DNA from: Gemmatimonadales bacterium
Lineage (GTDB): Bacteria; Gemmatimonadota; Gemmatimonadetes; Longimicrobiales; Gaopeijiaceae
Direction: 5' to 3'
DNA: 64,000 nucleotides
Assembly: GCA_020344755.1 (NCBI GenBank)
Contig: CP070829.1
Coordinates: 130,454 to 194,453, forward strand
The notes under the pieces are model-generated. The model was not told the origin of the DNA. It worked only from the letters and a program-made list of their open reading frames with translations, and did not search any database. Of this stretch, positions 43,784 through 52,890 are shown piece by piece (the first letter of the stretch is position 1; every line of letters begins with the position of its first letter). The position numbers were made by a program, and so were the translations under genes.

Positions 43784-44260
43784 CTACTGGGGCGCCTGGT
43801 GCCGGATGAAGCGGGCGATTCGCCAACGGCCGTCGTCCTCTCTCCTGAGAATCCACACGTAGCGCTGCTCCGCCGAGACCGGTGAGACCCCTTCGGAGCG
43901 CGGGGTACCCGTGTAGGTCAACGTGCCCCGGACGTACCCGAGGTCGCCGGACACTTCCACCTCGTCGGCCCGGAAGTCGATGTCGACCACATAGTTCTCG
44001 AACGGAGCGGCCCAATAGGGGGTCAGGACGGCCTTCCCCTCGTCGGCTTCCTCCCCGGGTCGGAAGTAGATGGCGTCCTCGGTGAAGAGCGCCATGGCTC
44101 CCTCCGCATCGCCCTCGCGAGTGAGACGCCGCAGCTCGGTCCGGACCTCGTGGATGGCCTCCACGTCGGCGCCAGGATCGGGAAGTGGGGACCCCGGTGG
44201 CCCGCACGCGATGAGTCCCGGGAGGAGCGCCGCGGAGGCGATGACGCAGATCCGAATCAT
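43784..44260 (-). CDS. SnoaL-like (NTF2-fold) lipoprotein
   Basis: 158-aa predicted lipoprotein with lipobox LIAC (Cys19). The mature part is an NTF2/DUF4440-type domain: VRTELRRLTREGDAEGAMALFTEDAIYFRPG, then strands VEVSGDLGYVRGTLTY and YVWILRREDDGRWRIARFI. The family covers enzymes and ligand-binding proteins and the residues seen do not decide between them. It lies between an amidohydrolase (97 bp upstream on the same strand) and the kinase. Confidence 0.8.
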   Translation of the reverse strand: MIRICVIASAALLPGLIACGPPGSPLPDPGADVEAIHEVRTELRRLTREGDAEGAMALFTEDAIYFRPGEEADEGKAVLTPYWAAPFENYVVDIDFRADEVEVSGDLGYVRGTLTYTGTPRSEGVSPVSAEQRYVWILRREDDGRWRIARFIRHQAPQ

Positions 44261-44357
44261 GGGCAGAAGGGAGAAAGGAGCGGAGGGGGTTCAGGCGGAG
44301 GGGCCGAAGGACCGCGGCGTGCGCACAAGATGCGGTCCGTCGGAAGACACGGCGACC

Positions 44358-45755
44358 TCAACTCACCGACGGGTATTTCGCGGCAATCGCCCGCAGCCCG
44401 GCTTCCAGGAACTCCCGGTCCAGCCATCGCCCGCGGACCATCACCCCTGCACGCTCGGTAAGGTGACCCAGATCCTCCAGCGGGTTGGCCTCCAGGAGGA
44501 CCAGGTCGGCCCGCTGACCGGCGGCCACCGTTCCGAAGGAGCCGTCCTGCCCCAGGACCTCCCCGACGTAGCGGCCCACGTTTCGTGTGCCGGACACGAG
44601 GATGGTCCGGTTGTCGAGCCCCGCCGCCGACATGGCGTCCAGCTCCCGGTGGAGGGCGAAGCCCGGCACGTTGAAGAGCTGCGGCGAGTCGGTCCCCATG
44701 AGGAGGAGCACGTCCTCTTCGGCCAGGATCCGGAGCATTCGATCCCGGGCCTGGAGGAAGGCCTCCCGGGTCGCCGGTTCCAGGCGGGGTGTGCCTGCGG
44801 CCTGGTTCCGCCACCCCTGCCGCTGCTGTGGCGAGACGTAGTTCATCTCCGGGAGTCGGAGCGCCGTGTCCGCATCCCGCGCTCCGTAGAGGTTGGCCCA
44901 CAGGTACTGGGTCGGCACCACGTATGCGCCCCGCTCCCGGGTCAGACGGGCGAGGCGCCGCATGCGGCGTTCGTTCAGGCCGGCCACGAGCTCGTCCACG
45001 CTGGCCGGAGTACCTCCGGCGGCGGCCTCCAGGTACCCGTCCATGTGGTCCACCGTGGAGATCCCCGTCTCCAGGGCGTGGACCAGCCCGACATCCGCGG
45101 GGACGTGCCCTGCGAAGGTGAGTCCCACCTCACCCGCCACCACCACCATCCGGTCCCACGTCTCCCGGGACACGCCCGGGTGGATCTTCATGAGGTCGTA
45201 CCCGACCTCCGCCGCGGCCCGCATCATCGCCTCGGCGGCCTCGGGGCTGGGTGCGCTGTTTCCGTTGATGCTGGGGGCGGCAGCGTAGAAGGCCGGGCCG
45301 AGCATCTCGTGGGCCAGGAGCTCGTCCCGGAGGTCGATCTGATAGGGCGAGCCCAGCATCCCGCGGATCGTGGTGATGCCATTGGCCACGTAGAGGAACA
45401 TGATGTCCTCCAGCACCCCCTCCTGGGGCCGCCCCTGGGCCACCGGTGGGACGTGGGCGTGCATCTCCGCCAGGCCGGGCATGAGGTAGCGCCCTTCTCC
45501 GTCGATGACGGTGGCGCCCTCCGGCACCGCCACCGAGGCCACCGACCCCACGGCGACGATCCGGTCGTCCCGCACCAGCACGGTCTGGTTCTCCAACACT
45601 TCGGTGGCGCCCTCCATGGGGAGCACCGAGACGTTCACGAAGGCGAACACACCGGGAGGGGTGTCGGCGCCCTGGGCTCGCACGCCGAGCGGGAGCAGGA
45701 GGAGGACAGCGAGGGTCGCTGGAAGGAGGCGGTGGTGGGGTCGAGGGAGGGACAT
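44358..45755 (-). CDS. Secreted amidohydrolase-family protein
   Basis: 465-aa exported imidazolonepropionase-like amidohydrolase. Signal peptide at 1-28 (LLPATLAVLLLLPLGVRAQ). The metal motif is LAEMHAHVPP, an HxH embedded in the usual PGxxExHxH context. Further ligands lie in MKIHPG (Lys/His), FAGHVPAD and TVDHMDG, and the metal Asp in LLMGTDSP. The frame VNVSVLPMEG..VLVRDDRIVAVG is the standard N-terminal composite domain. Substrates in this broad group include cyclic dipeptides and aryl or acyl amides; none can be assigned. Confidence 0.87.
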   Translation of the reverse strand: MSLPRPHHRLLPATLAVLLLLPLGVRAQGADTPPGVFAFVNVSVLPMEGATEVLENQTVLVRDDRIVAVGSVASVAVPEGATVIDGEGRYLMPGLAEMHAHVPPVAQGRPQEGVLEDIMFLYVANGITTIRGMLGSPYQIDLRDELLAHEMLGPAFYAAAPSINGNSAPSPEAAEAMMRAAAEVGYDLMKIHPGVSRETWDRMVVVAGEVGLTFAGHVPADVGLVHALETGISTVDHMDGYLEAAAGGTPASVDELVAGLNERRMRRLARLTRERGAYVVPTQYLWANLYGARDADTALRLPEMNYVSPQQRQGWRNQAAGTPRLEPATREAFLQARDRMLRILAEEDVLLLMGTDSPQLFNVPGFALHRELDAMSAAGLDNRTILVSGTRNVGRYVGEVLGQDGSFGTVAAGQRADLVLLEANPLEDLGHLTERAGVMVRGRWLDREFLEAGLRAIAAKYPSVS

Positions 45756-45937
45756 GGGAACCGGGGATGGAGGGTCGAGAGTTCGCGGCCGGTCGCGCGT
45801 CCAGCGCCACCCGGCTGTGGGAATGTACGAGGAGAAGGCCTCTGGTGTGCCAGGGGGGGGCGGGGGGAGGCGTCGCCTGCTCCGTTCCTTCCGCTGCCCC
45901 GTCCGCCGGACACGTGCCTGCGGGGCGGGGGCACTCC

Positions 45938-45943
45938 TATACT
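45938..45943 (+). promoter_or_regulatory. Candidate -10 box for the CO dehydrogenase locus
   Basis: TATACT (in CCTATACTATCCC) matches TATAAT at five of six positions and is one of the most AT-rich spots in the region, 84 nt before the first cox-locus gene. No good -35 hexamer is visible at 16-18 nt (TGCCTG at best), so an activator may be needed. A G-rich tract (G8-C-G6 at 45853-45867) lies about 70 bp upstream and could form a quadruplex. Confidence 0.4.
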
Positions 45944-46026
45944 ATCCCTCTCGGACAGGACGGGCCGGCGCGCCCCCGGGCTCCTCTCCCGTCCTCACGA
46001 CTGCCATCCCCCTCTGCAGGACGGCC

Positions 46027-46347
46027 ATGAACACTGACGAAGAAGTCCTGGCTACCGCCGCGGCGTGGCGAGCCTCCGGTATGGAGGTGGCCCTGGCGAC
46101 CGTGGTCCGGACCTGGGGATCCGCGCCGCGGCCGGCCGGAAGCCACATGGCGGTGAATGGCTCCGGCGATTTCTGTGGCTCCGTTTCCGGGGGGTGCGTG
46201 GAGACCGCGGTGGTGGACGCCGCCCTGGAGGTGATCCAATCCGGAGAGGGTCGGCAGCTGAGCTTCGGGGTGACCGACGAGATGGCCTGGGAGGTGGGGC
46301 TCGCGTGCGGGGGAAAGGTGGCCATCTGGGTGGAGCGAGTCGGATGA
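46027..46347 (+). CDS. XdhC/CoxI N-terminal domain protein
   Basis: 106-aa protein equal to the N-terminal domain of XdhC-family molybdoenzyme maturation factors: LATVVRTWGSAPRPAGSHMAV and CGSVSGGCVETAVVDAA are diagnostic, and GLACGGKVAIWVE closes the domain. In XdhC the Cys-containing motifs take part in sulfuration and insertion of the molybdenum cofactor. The frame is open to 45505 but the ATG at 46027 matches family starts. The domain's partner is the next gene, overlapping by 4 bp: a single XdhC split in two. First gene of the cox locus. Confidence 0.88.
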   Translation: MNTDEEVLATAAAWRASGMEVALATVVRTWGSAPRPAGSHMAVNGSGDFCGSVSGGCVETAVVDAALEVIQSGEGRQLSFGVTDEMAWEVGLACGGKVAIWVERVG

Positions 46348-47066
46348 GGGACGACTTCCTCCACCGGCTGCTCCGTGCGCTGGAGGAAGGGCGGCCCGTG
46401 GTGACCGCCACGCTGCTCCCGGAGGGGTCGCAGGCGCTCATCCTTCCCCTGGAGCCGGACGCAGGCGAAGGCGCTCCGGGGTGGGATCCGGTGGAGGGGG
46501 GCAGTCTCCTGGACGAGGCACGGAAAGCCCTCCTGGAGGACCGTTCGGCGTCCATCACGTCCGAGGTGGGGACGGTCTTCCTCCGGCCCTACAACCCCCC
46601 GGTGCGGTTGGTGGTGGTGGGGGCCGTGCACATCACTGCGCCGCTCGCGCAGATGGCGGGTGCCGCCGGGATCGAGGTGCACGTGGTGGACCCCCGCACC
46701 GCCTTCGCCACGGCGGAGCGTTTCCCCGGTGTGCACGTCCTGGATCGCTGGCCGGCGGAGGCTCTGGAAGAACTACAGCCGGACCATCGGACGGCGGTCG
46801 TGACGCTGACCCACGACGCAAAGCTCGACGACCCGGCACTCCGGGCGGCGCTGGCCTCACCGGCGTTCTATGTGGGGGCGCTCGGGAGCACCCGGACCCA
46901 CGCGAAGCGCGTGAAGCGCCTCCGTGAGGACGGGGTGTCGGAGGAGGACATCGGTCGCATCCGCGCCCCCGTGGGAGTGGACATCGGAGCCCGGACCCCC
47001 GCCGAGATCGCGGTCGCCATCCTCGCGGAGCTGGTGGCACATCTCCGCCGTGCGGAGGCCTCGTGA
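46344..47066 (+). CDS. XdhC/CoxI C-terminal (Rossmann) domain protein
   Basis: 240-aa second half of a split XdhC. The Rossmann region is VRLVVVGAVHITAPLAQMA, then VVDPRTAFATAERFP, HDAKLDDPALRAAL and YVGALGSTRTHAKR. The closing IRAPVGVDIGARTPAEIAVAILAELV is the most conserved XdhC signature. The first 85 residues resemble the middle region of XdhC. GAVHIT replaces the GGGHVA-type loop common in the family. Both ends overlap neighbours by 4 bp, so it is tightly coupled in the maturation set of the cox locus. Confidence 0.88.
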   Translation: MRDDFLHRLLRALEEGRPVVTATLLPEGSQALILPLEPDAGEGAPGWDPVEGGSLLDEARKALLEDRSASITSEVGTVFLRPYNPPVRLVVVGAVHITAPLAQMAGAAGIEVHVVDPRTAFATAERFPGVHVLDRWPAEALEELQPDHRTAVVTLTHDAKLDDPALRAALASPAFYVGALGSTRTHAKRVKRLREDGVSEEDIGRIRAPVGVDIGARTPAEIAVAILAELVAHLRRAEAS

Positions 47067-48688
47067 AGTTCGGCCCCTTCGCACCCGCCCAGGTGGAGGG
47101 CGGCATTCTCGCCCACTCCCTTCGTCTTCCAGACGGCGCACTTCTGCGGAAGGGAATTCGTCTGGGTCCGGAGGAGGTCGCTCGCCTGGAGGCGGCCGGA
47201 GTGGAGACCGTCACCGTCGCGCTCCTGGAGGCGTCGGACGTTCCCGAGGACGATGCCGCCCGAAAGGTGGCGCAGGCCCTCGCGGGACCGGGTACGAAAG
47301 CACGCGGCGCCCGCACCGGTCGGTGTAACCTGGTCGCCACGGAAGCGGGAGTCGTCACGGTGGACGTCGCCACGGTTCGACGGGTGAACGAGGTCCACGA
47401 GGCCGTGACGGTGTCCACCCTCCTCCCGGAGGCCCCCGTACGCCCCGGGGAACTGGTGGCCACCGTGAAAGTGATTCCCTATGCGGTTCCCGGCGACGTG
47501 GTGGACACGTGTGCGGCCGCTGCCTGCGAAGCCGGAGCAGCCCTACGCGTCGAGCCCTTCGGCCGTCCCCGGGCAGTCCTGGTCCAGACCGTCGGTCCGG
47601 GATCGTCGGACGCCGTGGTCCATCGATCCGAGGCCGTCCTCCGCCACCGAATGGAGGCGCTGGGTGGTTCTCTGACCACGATGCCGACGGTTCCCCACGC
47701 CCCCGAGGAGATCCGGCGAGCCCTGGGGGAGGCGCTGGCAGTGGGCCCGGACCTGGTGCTCGTGCTCGGTGCTTCCGCGGTGGGAGATCGCCACGATGTG
47801 GTCCCCGCGGCGGTGCGCCGAGCCGGGGGGCGGGTCCTGCGGCTGGGGATCCCGGTGGACCCGGGCAACCTGACGCTCCTGGCCGAGTGCGGTGGGACCC
47901 CGGTCCTCGGTGTCCCCGGGTGCGCCCGGTCCCCCCGCCGCAACGGGTTCGACTGGATTCTCGAGCGGGTGGTCGCCGGGAGATCCCTGGAGGAACTGGA
48001 CGTTCCAGGGCTGGGCATCGGGGGGCTGCTGAAGGAGACGCCTCAACGGCCGGAGCCACGGCGGCGGCCGGTGGAGGCCCGGAAGCCTCGACTCCGCGTG
48101 GCTGGGGTGATCCTCGCCGCGGGACGTTCCACTCGTATGGGACCGGTCAACAAGCTCTTGGCCGACGTGGGGGGCGAGCCCATGGTCCGGAGGGTCACGC
48201 GCACGGTGCTGGGGGTCACCGCGGAGCCGGTGGTCGTGGTCCTGGGCCACGAAGGCGCCGCGGTGAAGGAGGCCCTGGAAGGACTCGACGTGGAGTTCGT
48301 GGAGAATCCGGACCACGGCCTCGGGATGGCCACGTCGGTGGCAGCCGGCATCGAGGCCGTCTCGGGACGGGCCGACGGCGCCATGATCGTCCTGGGGGAC
48401 ATGCCGTGGATCGGCGAGGGCGACCTGCGGGCTCTGCTCGCCGCCTTCGCTCCGGACGAGGGAAGGGGGATCTGCGCTCCCGTGGTGGATCGGAAGCGCG
48501 GCAATCCCATCGTGTGGGCCGCCAGGTACTTCCCGGACCTCCGAGCCCTTGAAGGGGACGTGGGAGGGCGCCACCTCCTCTCCCTCTACGACGACGACGT
48601 TTGCGAGGTGGCGGTGGGGAGCGAAGGAGTCCTGAGGGACGTGGACACCCCCGAGGCCCTGGACCGCGCACCTTCGAAGGAGACCTGA
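47063..48688 (+). CDS. Fusion of MoeA-like molybdopterin-binding region and MobA/MocA-like nucleotidyltransferase
   Basis: 541-aa fusion protein. Residues 1-340 form a molybdopterin-binding region of the MoeA/MogA type (VVTVDVATVRRVNEVHEAVTVS, PDLVLVLGASAVGDRHDVVPAAV). Residues 350-541 are a MobA-like NTP transferase with the nucleotide motif GVILAAGRSTRMGPVNKLL and a metal Asp in VLGDMPWI. Family members attach CMP to molybdopterin, giving the MCD cofactor used by CO dehydrogenases and related hydroxylases. The GTG start overlaps the XdhC stop. Molybdate insertion by the N-terminal part is inferred from family resemblance. Confidence 0.85.
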   Translation: MKFGPFAPAQVEGGILAHSLRLPDGALLRKGIRLGPEEVARLEAAGVETVTVALLEASDVPEDDAARKVAQALAGPGTKARGARTGRCNLVATEAGVVTVDVATVRRVNEVHEAVTVSTLLPEAPVRPGELVATVKVIPYAVPGDVVDTCAAAACEAGAALRVEPFGRPRAVLVQTVGPGSSDAVVHRSEAVLRHRMEALGGSLTTMPTVPHAPEEIRRALGEALAVGPDLVLVLGASAVGDRHDVVPAAVRRAGGRVLRLGIPVDPGNLTLLAECGGTPVLGVPGCARSPRRNGFDWILERVVAGRSLEELDVPGLGIGGLLKETPQRPEPRRRPVEARKPRLRVAGVILAAGRSTRMGPVNKLLADVGGEPMVRRVTRTVLGVTAEPVVVVLGHEGAAVKEALEGLDVEFVENPDHGLGMATSVAAGIEAVSGRADGAMIVLGDMPWIGEGDLRALLAAFAPDEGRGICAPVVDRKRGNPIVWAARYFPDLRALEGDVGGRHLLSLYDDDVCEVAVGSEGVLRDVDTPEALDRAPSKET

Positions 48689-48693
48689 TCCCC

Positions 48694-49572
48694 GTGTTCG
48701 AAAGCATCGACGCCACCCGTGCGGCCCTCGAGCGGGAGGGGTACTTCACCGACCCGGGCCTGGCCACCAGCCTCTTCCTCTCGCTGCGCATGCAGAAGGC
48801 CCTCTTCCTGGAGGGCGAGCCCGGGGTGGGAAAGACCGAGGTCGCCCGGGTTCTCTCCAGGGTGCTGGACGTTCCTCTGATTCGGCTCCAGTGCTACGAG
48901 GGCTTGGACATCAACCACGCGGTGTACGAGTGGAACTATCCGCGACAGCTCATCGCCATCCAGGCCCGGGCCGGTGGGCACGAGGGAGACGTCGCCGACA
49001 TCTTCTCCGAGGAGTATCTCCTTCGCCGGCCCCTCCTCCAGGCCATCGACCGGAGCCACGAGCGCGCGCCCGTCCTGCTCATCGACGAGCTCGACCGCGC
49101 CGACGAAGAGTTCGAGTCGTTCCTCCTGGAACTCCTGGGAGATTTCCAGATCACGATTCCCGAACTGGGGACCTTCCGGGCCGACCACCCGCCCGTGACC
49201 GTGATCACCTCCAACCGCACCCGGGAGATCCACGACGCCCTCAAGCGTCGATGCATCTACCACTGGATCGATTACCCCTCGCCGGAGCAGGAGCTCAAGA
49301 TCGTCCTGGGGAAGGTGCCCGAGGCCCCGGAGGCCCTGGCTCGTCAGGTGGTGGCGTTCGTGCAGCGTCTCCGCCGGGAGGAGCTGTACAAGCTGCCGGG
49401 TGTGGCCGAGTCCCTGGACTGGGCACGGGCACTCACTCACCTGTCCACGGAGGACCTGGACGAGGAAGTGGTGGATCGGACGTTGGGCCTCCTCCTCAAG
49501 TATCAGGACGACGTGGACCTGGTGCGGGGTCGGCGGGCCGCGGAAGTCCTGGCCGAGATCGAATCTCGGTGA
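48694..49572 (+). CDS. coxD: MoxR-type AAA ATPase, CO dehydrogenase maturation factor CoxD
   Basis: 292-aa MoxR-family AAA+ ATPase. Walker A is GEPGVGKTEV (Lys47), Walker B VLLIDELDRADEEFES, sensor 1 VITSNRTREIHDALKRRC. In Oligotropha CoxD acts in sulfuration and copper insertion at the CO dehydrogenase active site; the gene's place directly before coxE and the structural genes supports the same role here. The GTG at 48694 has AAGGAG 11 nt upstream, a long spacing, but conserved sequence begins close after it. Its stop overlaps coxE. Confidence 0.9.
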   Translation: MFESIDATRAALEREGYFTDPGLATSLFLSLRMQKALFLEGEPGVGKTEVARVLSRVLDVPLIRLQCYEGLDINHAVYEWNYPRQLIAIQARAGGHEGDVADIFSEEYLLRRPLLQAIDRSHERAPVLLIDELDRADEEFESFLLELLGDFQITIPELGTFRADHPPVTVITSNRTREIHDALKRRCIYHWIDYPSPEQELKIVLGKVPEAPEALARQVVAFVQRLRREELYKLPGVAESLDWARALTHLSTEDLDEEVVDRTLGLLLKYQDDVDLVRGRRAAEVLAEIESR

Positions 49573-50789
49573 GCGGTCTCCGATTCATCGAGAACCTGGT
49601 CGGTTTCGGGCGCGCCCTGCGAACCGTGGGAATTCCGGTGACACCATCCCAGGTGGGTGAGCTGACCCAGGCGCTGTCCTGGGTGGAGCTGGGGGACCGG
49701 GCCGAAGTCTTTCGGACGGCGCGGGCCATCCTGGTGAAGCGACGGGAGGACCTGCTCCTGTTCGAAACGGTGTTCAACACCTATTGGCGTCACCCCGACA
49801 TCCCGGTGCCTCAGGCTCGAGCCCGCCCACCGGCTCCCCGAGACCCGCCCCGGCGGTCCGCCTTCACCGTGGCTACCTACGCCGCGTTCAAGGCTCGGGC
49901 GGAGATGGAGGAGCGTGACGTGGCGGACCGGGCCGGCACCTACAGCGACGAGGAGCGCCTCCAGCGGAAACGGTTCGCCGAGATGACTCCCGAGGAGCTG
50001 GACGCTGCCCGCCGCATGTTGGCCCGGTTCCGGTGGGAGGCGAGCGTTCGCGTGACCCGCCGGTATTCAAGCGATCCAACGGGTGCGTCGGTCGACCTCC
50101 GCCGTGTGCTGCGCCACGCGGGCCGGCTGGGGGCGGTACCCGCGTACCTCCCACGCCGGAGCCGGGCGGAGAAGCAGCGGCCCGTGGTGCTTCTGGCCGA
50201 CGTGAGCGGGTCCATGGAACGGTACTCGAAGCTGGTGCTCCACTTCTTCCACTCCCTGGTTCGGTCCATGACGGACGTGGAGACCTTCGTCTTCGGCACC
50301 CGTCTCTCGCGGATCACTCCGCACCTCCGCCTCCGAAACGTGGACCGGGCCCTGGCTCAGGCCGGCCGCGAGGTGGTGGATTGGGCCGGTGGGACGCGAA
50401 TCGGGGCCTGCGTGGGAGAGTTCAACCGGACGTGGAGCCGCCGCGTGCTTCGCCGTGGGGCCGTGGTGGTGGTGGTGAGCGACGGTTGCGACCGCGGCGA
50501 CCCGTCGGTGCTGGCCCGGGAGATGCGGTACCTGAAGCACCGGTGCCACCGGCTCGTGTGGCTCAATCCCCACTCGGGACACGAGGAGTACGCACCTCGG
50601 GTTGCGGGAATGGCTGCGGCCCTGCCATTTGTAGATAATTTCCTCCCTGCCCGGGACATCCAGTCCCTGCGCGAATTCGGCGAGGTGCTCAAGCGAGTTC
50701 GCGCGTCCGGAAGGGGGATCGGCCCCAGGCGGCTCGGCGAGACGCGGCCGCCTGGGATTCGTGTCCCTGTCGGCAGTGGAAACGCGTGA
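49569..50789 (+). CDS. coxE: vWA-domain protein CoxE
   Basis: 406-aa CoxE-family protein. The N-terminal half is helical (ENLVGFGRALRTVGIPVTPSQ is typical). The C-terminal half is a von Willebrand A domain with intact MIDAS residues: DVSGSM, then T in GGTRIG and D in VVSDGCDRGD. MoxR-type ATPases and vWA proteins such as CoxE act as paired metal-centre chaperones; in Oligotropha CoxE is needed for copper in the Mo-Cu site. The GTG start overlaps the coxD stop. No signal peptide. Confidence 0.92.
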   Translation: MSGLRFIENLVGFGRALRTVGIPVTPSQVGELTQALSWVELGDRAEVFRTARAILVKRREDLLLFETVFNTYWRHPDIPVPQARARPPAPRDPPRRSAFTVATYAAFKARAEMEERDVADRAGTYSDEERLQRKRFAEMTPEELDAARRMLARFRWEASVRVTRRYSSDPTGASVDLRRVLRHAGRLGAVPAYLPRRSRAEKQRPVVLLADVSGSMERYSKLVLHFFHSLVRSMTDVETFVFGTRLSRITPHLRLRNVDRALAQAGREVVDWAGGTRIGACVGEFNRTWSRRVLRRGAVVVVVSDGCDRGDPSVLAREMRYLKHRCHRLVWLNPHSGHEEYAPRVAGMAAALPFVDNFLPARDIQSLREFGEVLKRVRASGRGIGPRRLGETRPPGIRVPVGSGNA

Positions 50790-50810
50790 ACCTCCTCGGG
50801 GGATAGCCTC

Positions 50811-51437
50811 ATGAAGGTCGGTGGCGACTACACATTCGACGGCCCCCAGCAGCTCGTCTGGGATACCTTTCTCGATCCCGAGGTGCTGGCCGGCGTCCTA
50901 CCGGGCTGCGAGAAGCTGGAGCTGGTGGGAGAGAACGAGTACGAGGGAGCGCTCAAGATCAAGATCGGGCCCGTCCAGGGTCAGTTCCTGGGAAAGGTCA
51001 AGCTCGAGGACATACAGCCGCCCGACGCCTACACCATGCAGGTCGATGGCCGCGGGGCCCCGGGCTTCGTCAAAGCGACGGGTCACCTGAAGCTCCAGCC
51101 TTCAGGAGATCAAACCTTGGTGACGTATGAGGGCGACGCACAGGTAGGTGGACGCCTGGCCAGCGTGGGGCAGCGGCTCGTGGAGAGCTCCGCCAAGGCC
51201 ATCATCAAGCAGAGCCTGGACGGCCTCAACGCCGCGGTGAAGGCCCGCAGCGCGGCGGCGGAGGCCGGTGAAGATGCGCCCGCCCCCACCCCGGTGGCGG
51301 CCCCGTCGCAGGCGGAGTTCGCTGCGACCGTGGCCAAGGAGGTCGCGAAGGATCTGCTGCCTACCTGGGCGCGGTACGGGCTCTTCGCCCTGGTGGTGCT
51401 GGTGATCCTCTACGTGGTGTTTTCGGTCCTGACCTAG
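50811..51437 (+). CDS. coxG: CoxG, SRPBCC-fold membrane-anchoring protein
   Basis: 208-aa CO dehydrogenase subunit G family protein. Residues 1-145 form the SRPBCC (Bet v1-like) domain: DGPQQLVWDTFLDPEVLAGVLPGCEKLE, YEGALKIKIGPVQGQF and TLVTYEGDAQVGGRLASVGQRL. After an Ala/Pro-rich linker a C-terminal membrane helix (YGLFALVVLVILYVVFSVL) follows. CoxG homologues tether CO dehydrogenase to the membrane and deliver quinone. It lies 21 bp after coxE and 86 bp before coxM. Confidence 0.92.
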   Translation: MKVGGDYTFDGPQQLVWDTFLDPEVLAGVLPGCEKLELVGENEYEGALKIKIGPVQGQFLGKVKLEDIQPPDAYTMQVDGRGAPGFVKATGHLKLQPSGDQTLVTYEGDAQVGGRLASVGQRLVESSAKAIIKQSLDGLNAAVKARSAAAEAGEDAPAPTPVAAPSQAEFAATVAKEVAKDLLPTWARYGLFALVVLVILYVVFSVLT

Positions 51438-51523
51438 AGCCGGAATCTGCCCAGAGCGCAACGACGCCCTGGTGATGGACATTCGAACGTCTGGTACGCA
51501 TCCCCGAGAAAGAAGGAGGTCAC

Positions 51524-52399
51524 GTGATTCCCGGTGAATTCGAGTACCACGCTCCGTCCAATCTGGACGAGGCAGTGGCTCTCCTGGAGCGCTTCGGCGA
51601 CGACGCCAAGGTCCTCGCAGGGGGGCACAGCCTGGTTCCTGCCATGCGCTTCAGGCTGGCGCTCCCGGAGCACCTGGTGGACCTCAACCGTATCGACGGG
51701 CTCGCCTACATTCGCGAGGAAGGGGGCCATCTGGCTCTCGGTTCCATGACCCGGGAGGCCGACCTGGAGCACTCGTCCTTGGTGGCCGAACGGTACCCGC
51801 TCCTGGCCGACGCGGGGCGGGTCATTGCCGACCCTCTCGTCCGCAACCGCGGTACGGTGGGCGGAAACCTGGCCCACGCGGATCCGGCCAACGACCACCC
51901 GGCAGTCGTCCTCGCCTACGGCGCCACCCTGGTAGCCCATGGGTCCGGCGGCCGTCGAGAGATCCACGCGGACGACTTCTTCGTGGGCCTGTTCGAGAGC
52001 GCGCTCCAACCCAACGAGATCCTGGTGGAGATCCGCATTCCGTCTCCCGGCCCGGGCTCGGGTGGGGCGTACGAGAAGTTCGAGCGCAAGGTGGGCGACT
52101 ACGCCATCTCTGCCGTGGCGGTGCAGCTCACCATGAGCGGGAGCACCTGCACGTCGGCGCGGATCGGACTCACCAACGTGAGCCCGGTTCCCATGCGAGC
52201 CACGAATGCCGAGGCGGTCCTGGCGGGAAGCGGGGTGACCGAGGACGTCGTGGAGGCCGCTGGGCAGGCGGCCGCCGCCGAGTGTGACCCGTCCGCCGAC
52301 CTGCGAGGCTCGGAAGATTACAAGCGCGATGTCACCCGGGTGCTGGTGAAGCGGGCCATCCGGAGAGCCGTGCAAAGGGCACAGGGAGGTGCCGCATGA
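51524..52399 (+). CDS. coxM: CO dehydrogenase medium (FAD) subunit CoxM
   Basis: 291-aa FAD-binding subunit that passes electrons from the iron-sulfur clusters to the acceptor. The FAD motifs are [14 protein letters not shown] near residue 32 and [15 protein letters not shown] near 107. The C-terminal domain has the usual [15 protein letters not shown] segment. The GTG start at 51524 has AAGGAGGT ending 3 nt upstream. Its stop overlaps coxS by 4 bp. The order M-S-L is the standard one for form I operons. Confidence 0.94.
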   Translation: MIPGEFEYHAPSNLDEAVALLERFGDDAKVLAGGHSLVPAMRFRLALPEHLVDLNRIDGLAYIREEGGHLALGSMTREADLEHSSLVAERYPLLADAGRVIADPLVRNRGTVGGNLAHADPANDHPAVVLAYGATLVAHGSGGRREIHADDFFVGLFESALQPNEILVEIRIPSPGPGSGGAYEKFERKVGDYAISAVAVQLTMSGSTCTSARIGLTNVSPVPMRATNAEAVLAGSGVTEDVVEAAGQAAAAECDPSADLRGSEDYKRDVTRVLVKRAIRRAVQRAQGGAA

Positions 52400-52890
52400 G
52401 CAAGCACAACATTACCGTCACCGTGAACGGGGAGGCCGTGACCAAGGAAGTCGACGGGCGCACGCTTCTCGTCCACTTCATCCGGGAGGAGCTGGCCCTC
52501 ACCGGGACGCACATTGGGTGCGACACCACGAGCTGCGGCGCTTGCACGGTCCACCTGGACGGTACCGCCGTGAAGAGCTGCACCGTGTTCGCCGTCCAGG
52601 CCGACGGGTACGCCGTGGACACGGTGGAGGGGCTGGCCGAAGGGGCCGATCTCCACCCGCTGCAGGAGGGCTTCTGGGAGAAGCACGGCCTCCAGTGCGG
52701 GTATTGCACGCCGGGAATGATGATGGCGGCGAAAGAGCTCCTGGCCCGCAACCCCGACCCGACGGAAGAGGAGATTCGCTGGGGCATCTCGGGCAACCTC
52801 TGCCGATGCACCGGCTACAACAAGATCGTGGAGGCCATCCAGTACGCGGCCGAGAAGATGCGGGAGTCCCGTGAGGAGGCGTCGGTATGA
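52396..52890 (+). CDS. coxS: CO dehydrogenase small (2Fe-2S) subunit CoxS
   Basis: 164-aa iron-sulfur subunit with two [2Fe-2S] clusters. The plant-type cluster ligands are [16 protein letters not shown] with a later Cys (VKSC). The second cluster is [11 protein letters not shown] and [11 protein letters not shown]. All eight cysteines are present. ATG and stop overlap the adjacent subunit genes by 4 bp on both sides, consistent with equimolar synthesis. Confidence 0.95.
   Translation: MSKHNITVTVNGEAVTKEVDGRTLLVHFIREELALTGTHIGCDTTSCGACTVHLDGTAVKSCTVFAVQADGYAVDTVEGLAEGADLHPLQEGFWEKHGLQCGYCTPGMMMAAKELLARNPDPTEEEIRWGISGNLCRCTGYNKIVEAIQYAAEKMRESREEASV

Noticed and set aside
45505-46026. Upstream extension of the XdhC N-terminal gene to 45505
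   Set aside because: The added 174 residues are low-complexity and overlap the 5' end of the divergent amidohydrolase gene. The conserved domain starts at the ATG at 46027, which has a -10-like box upstream.
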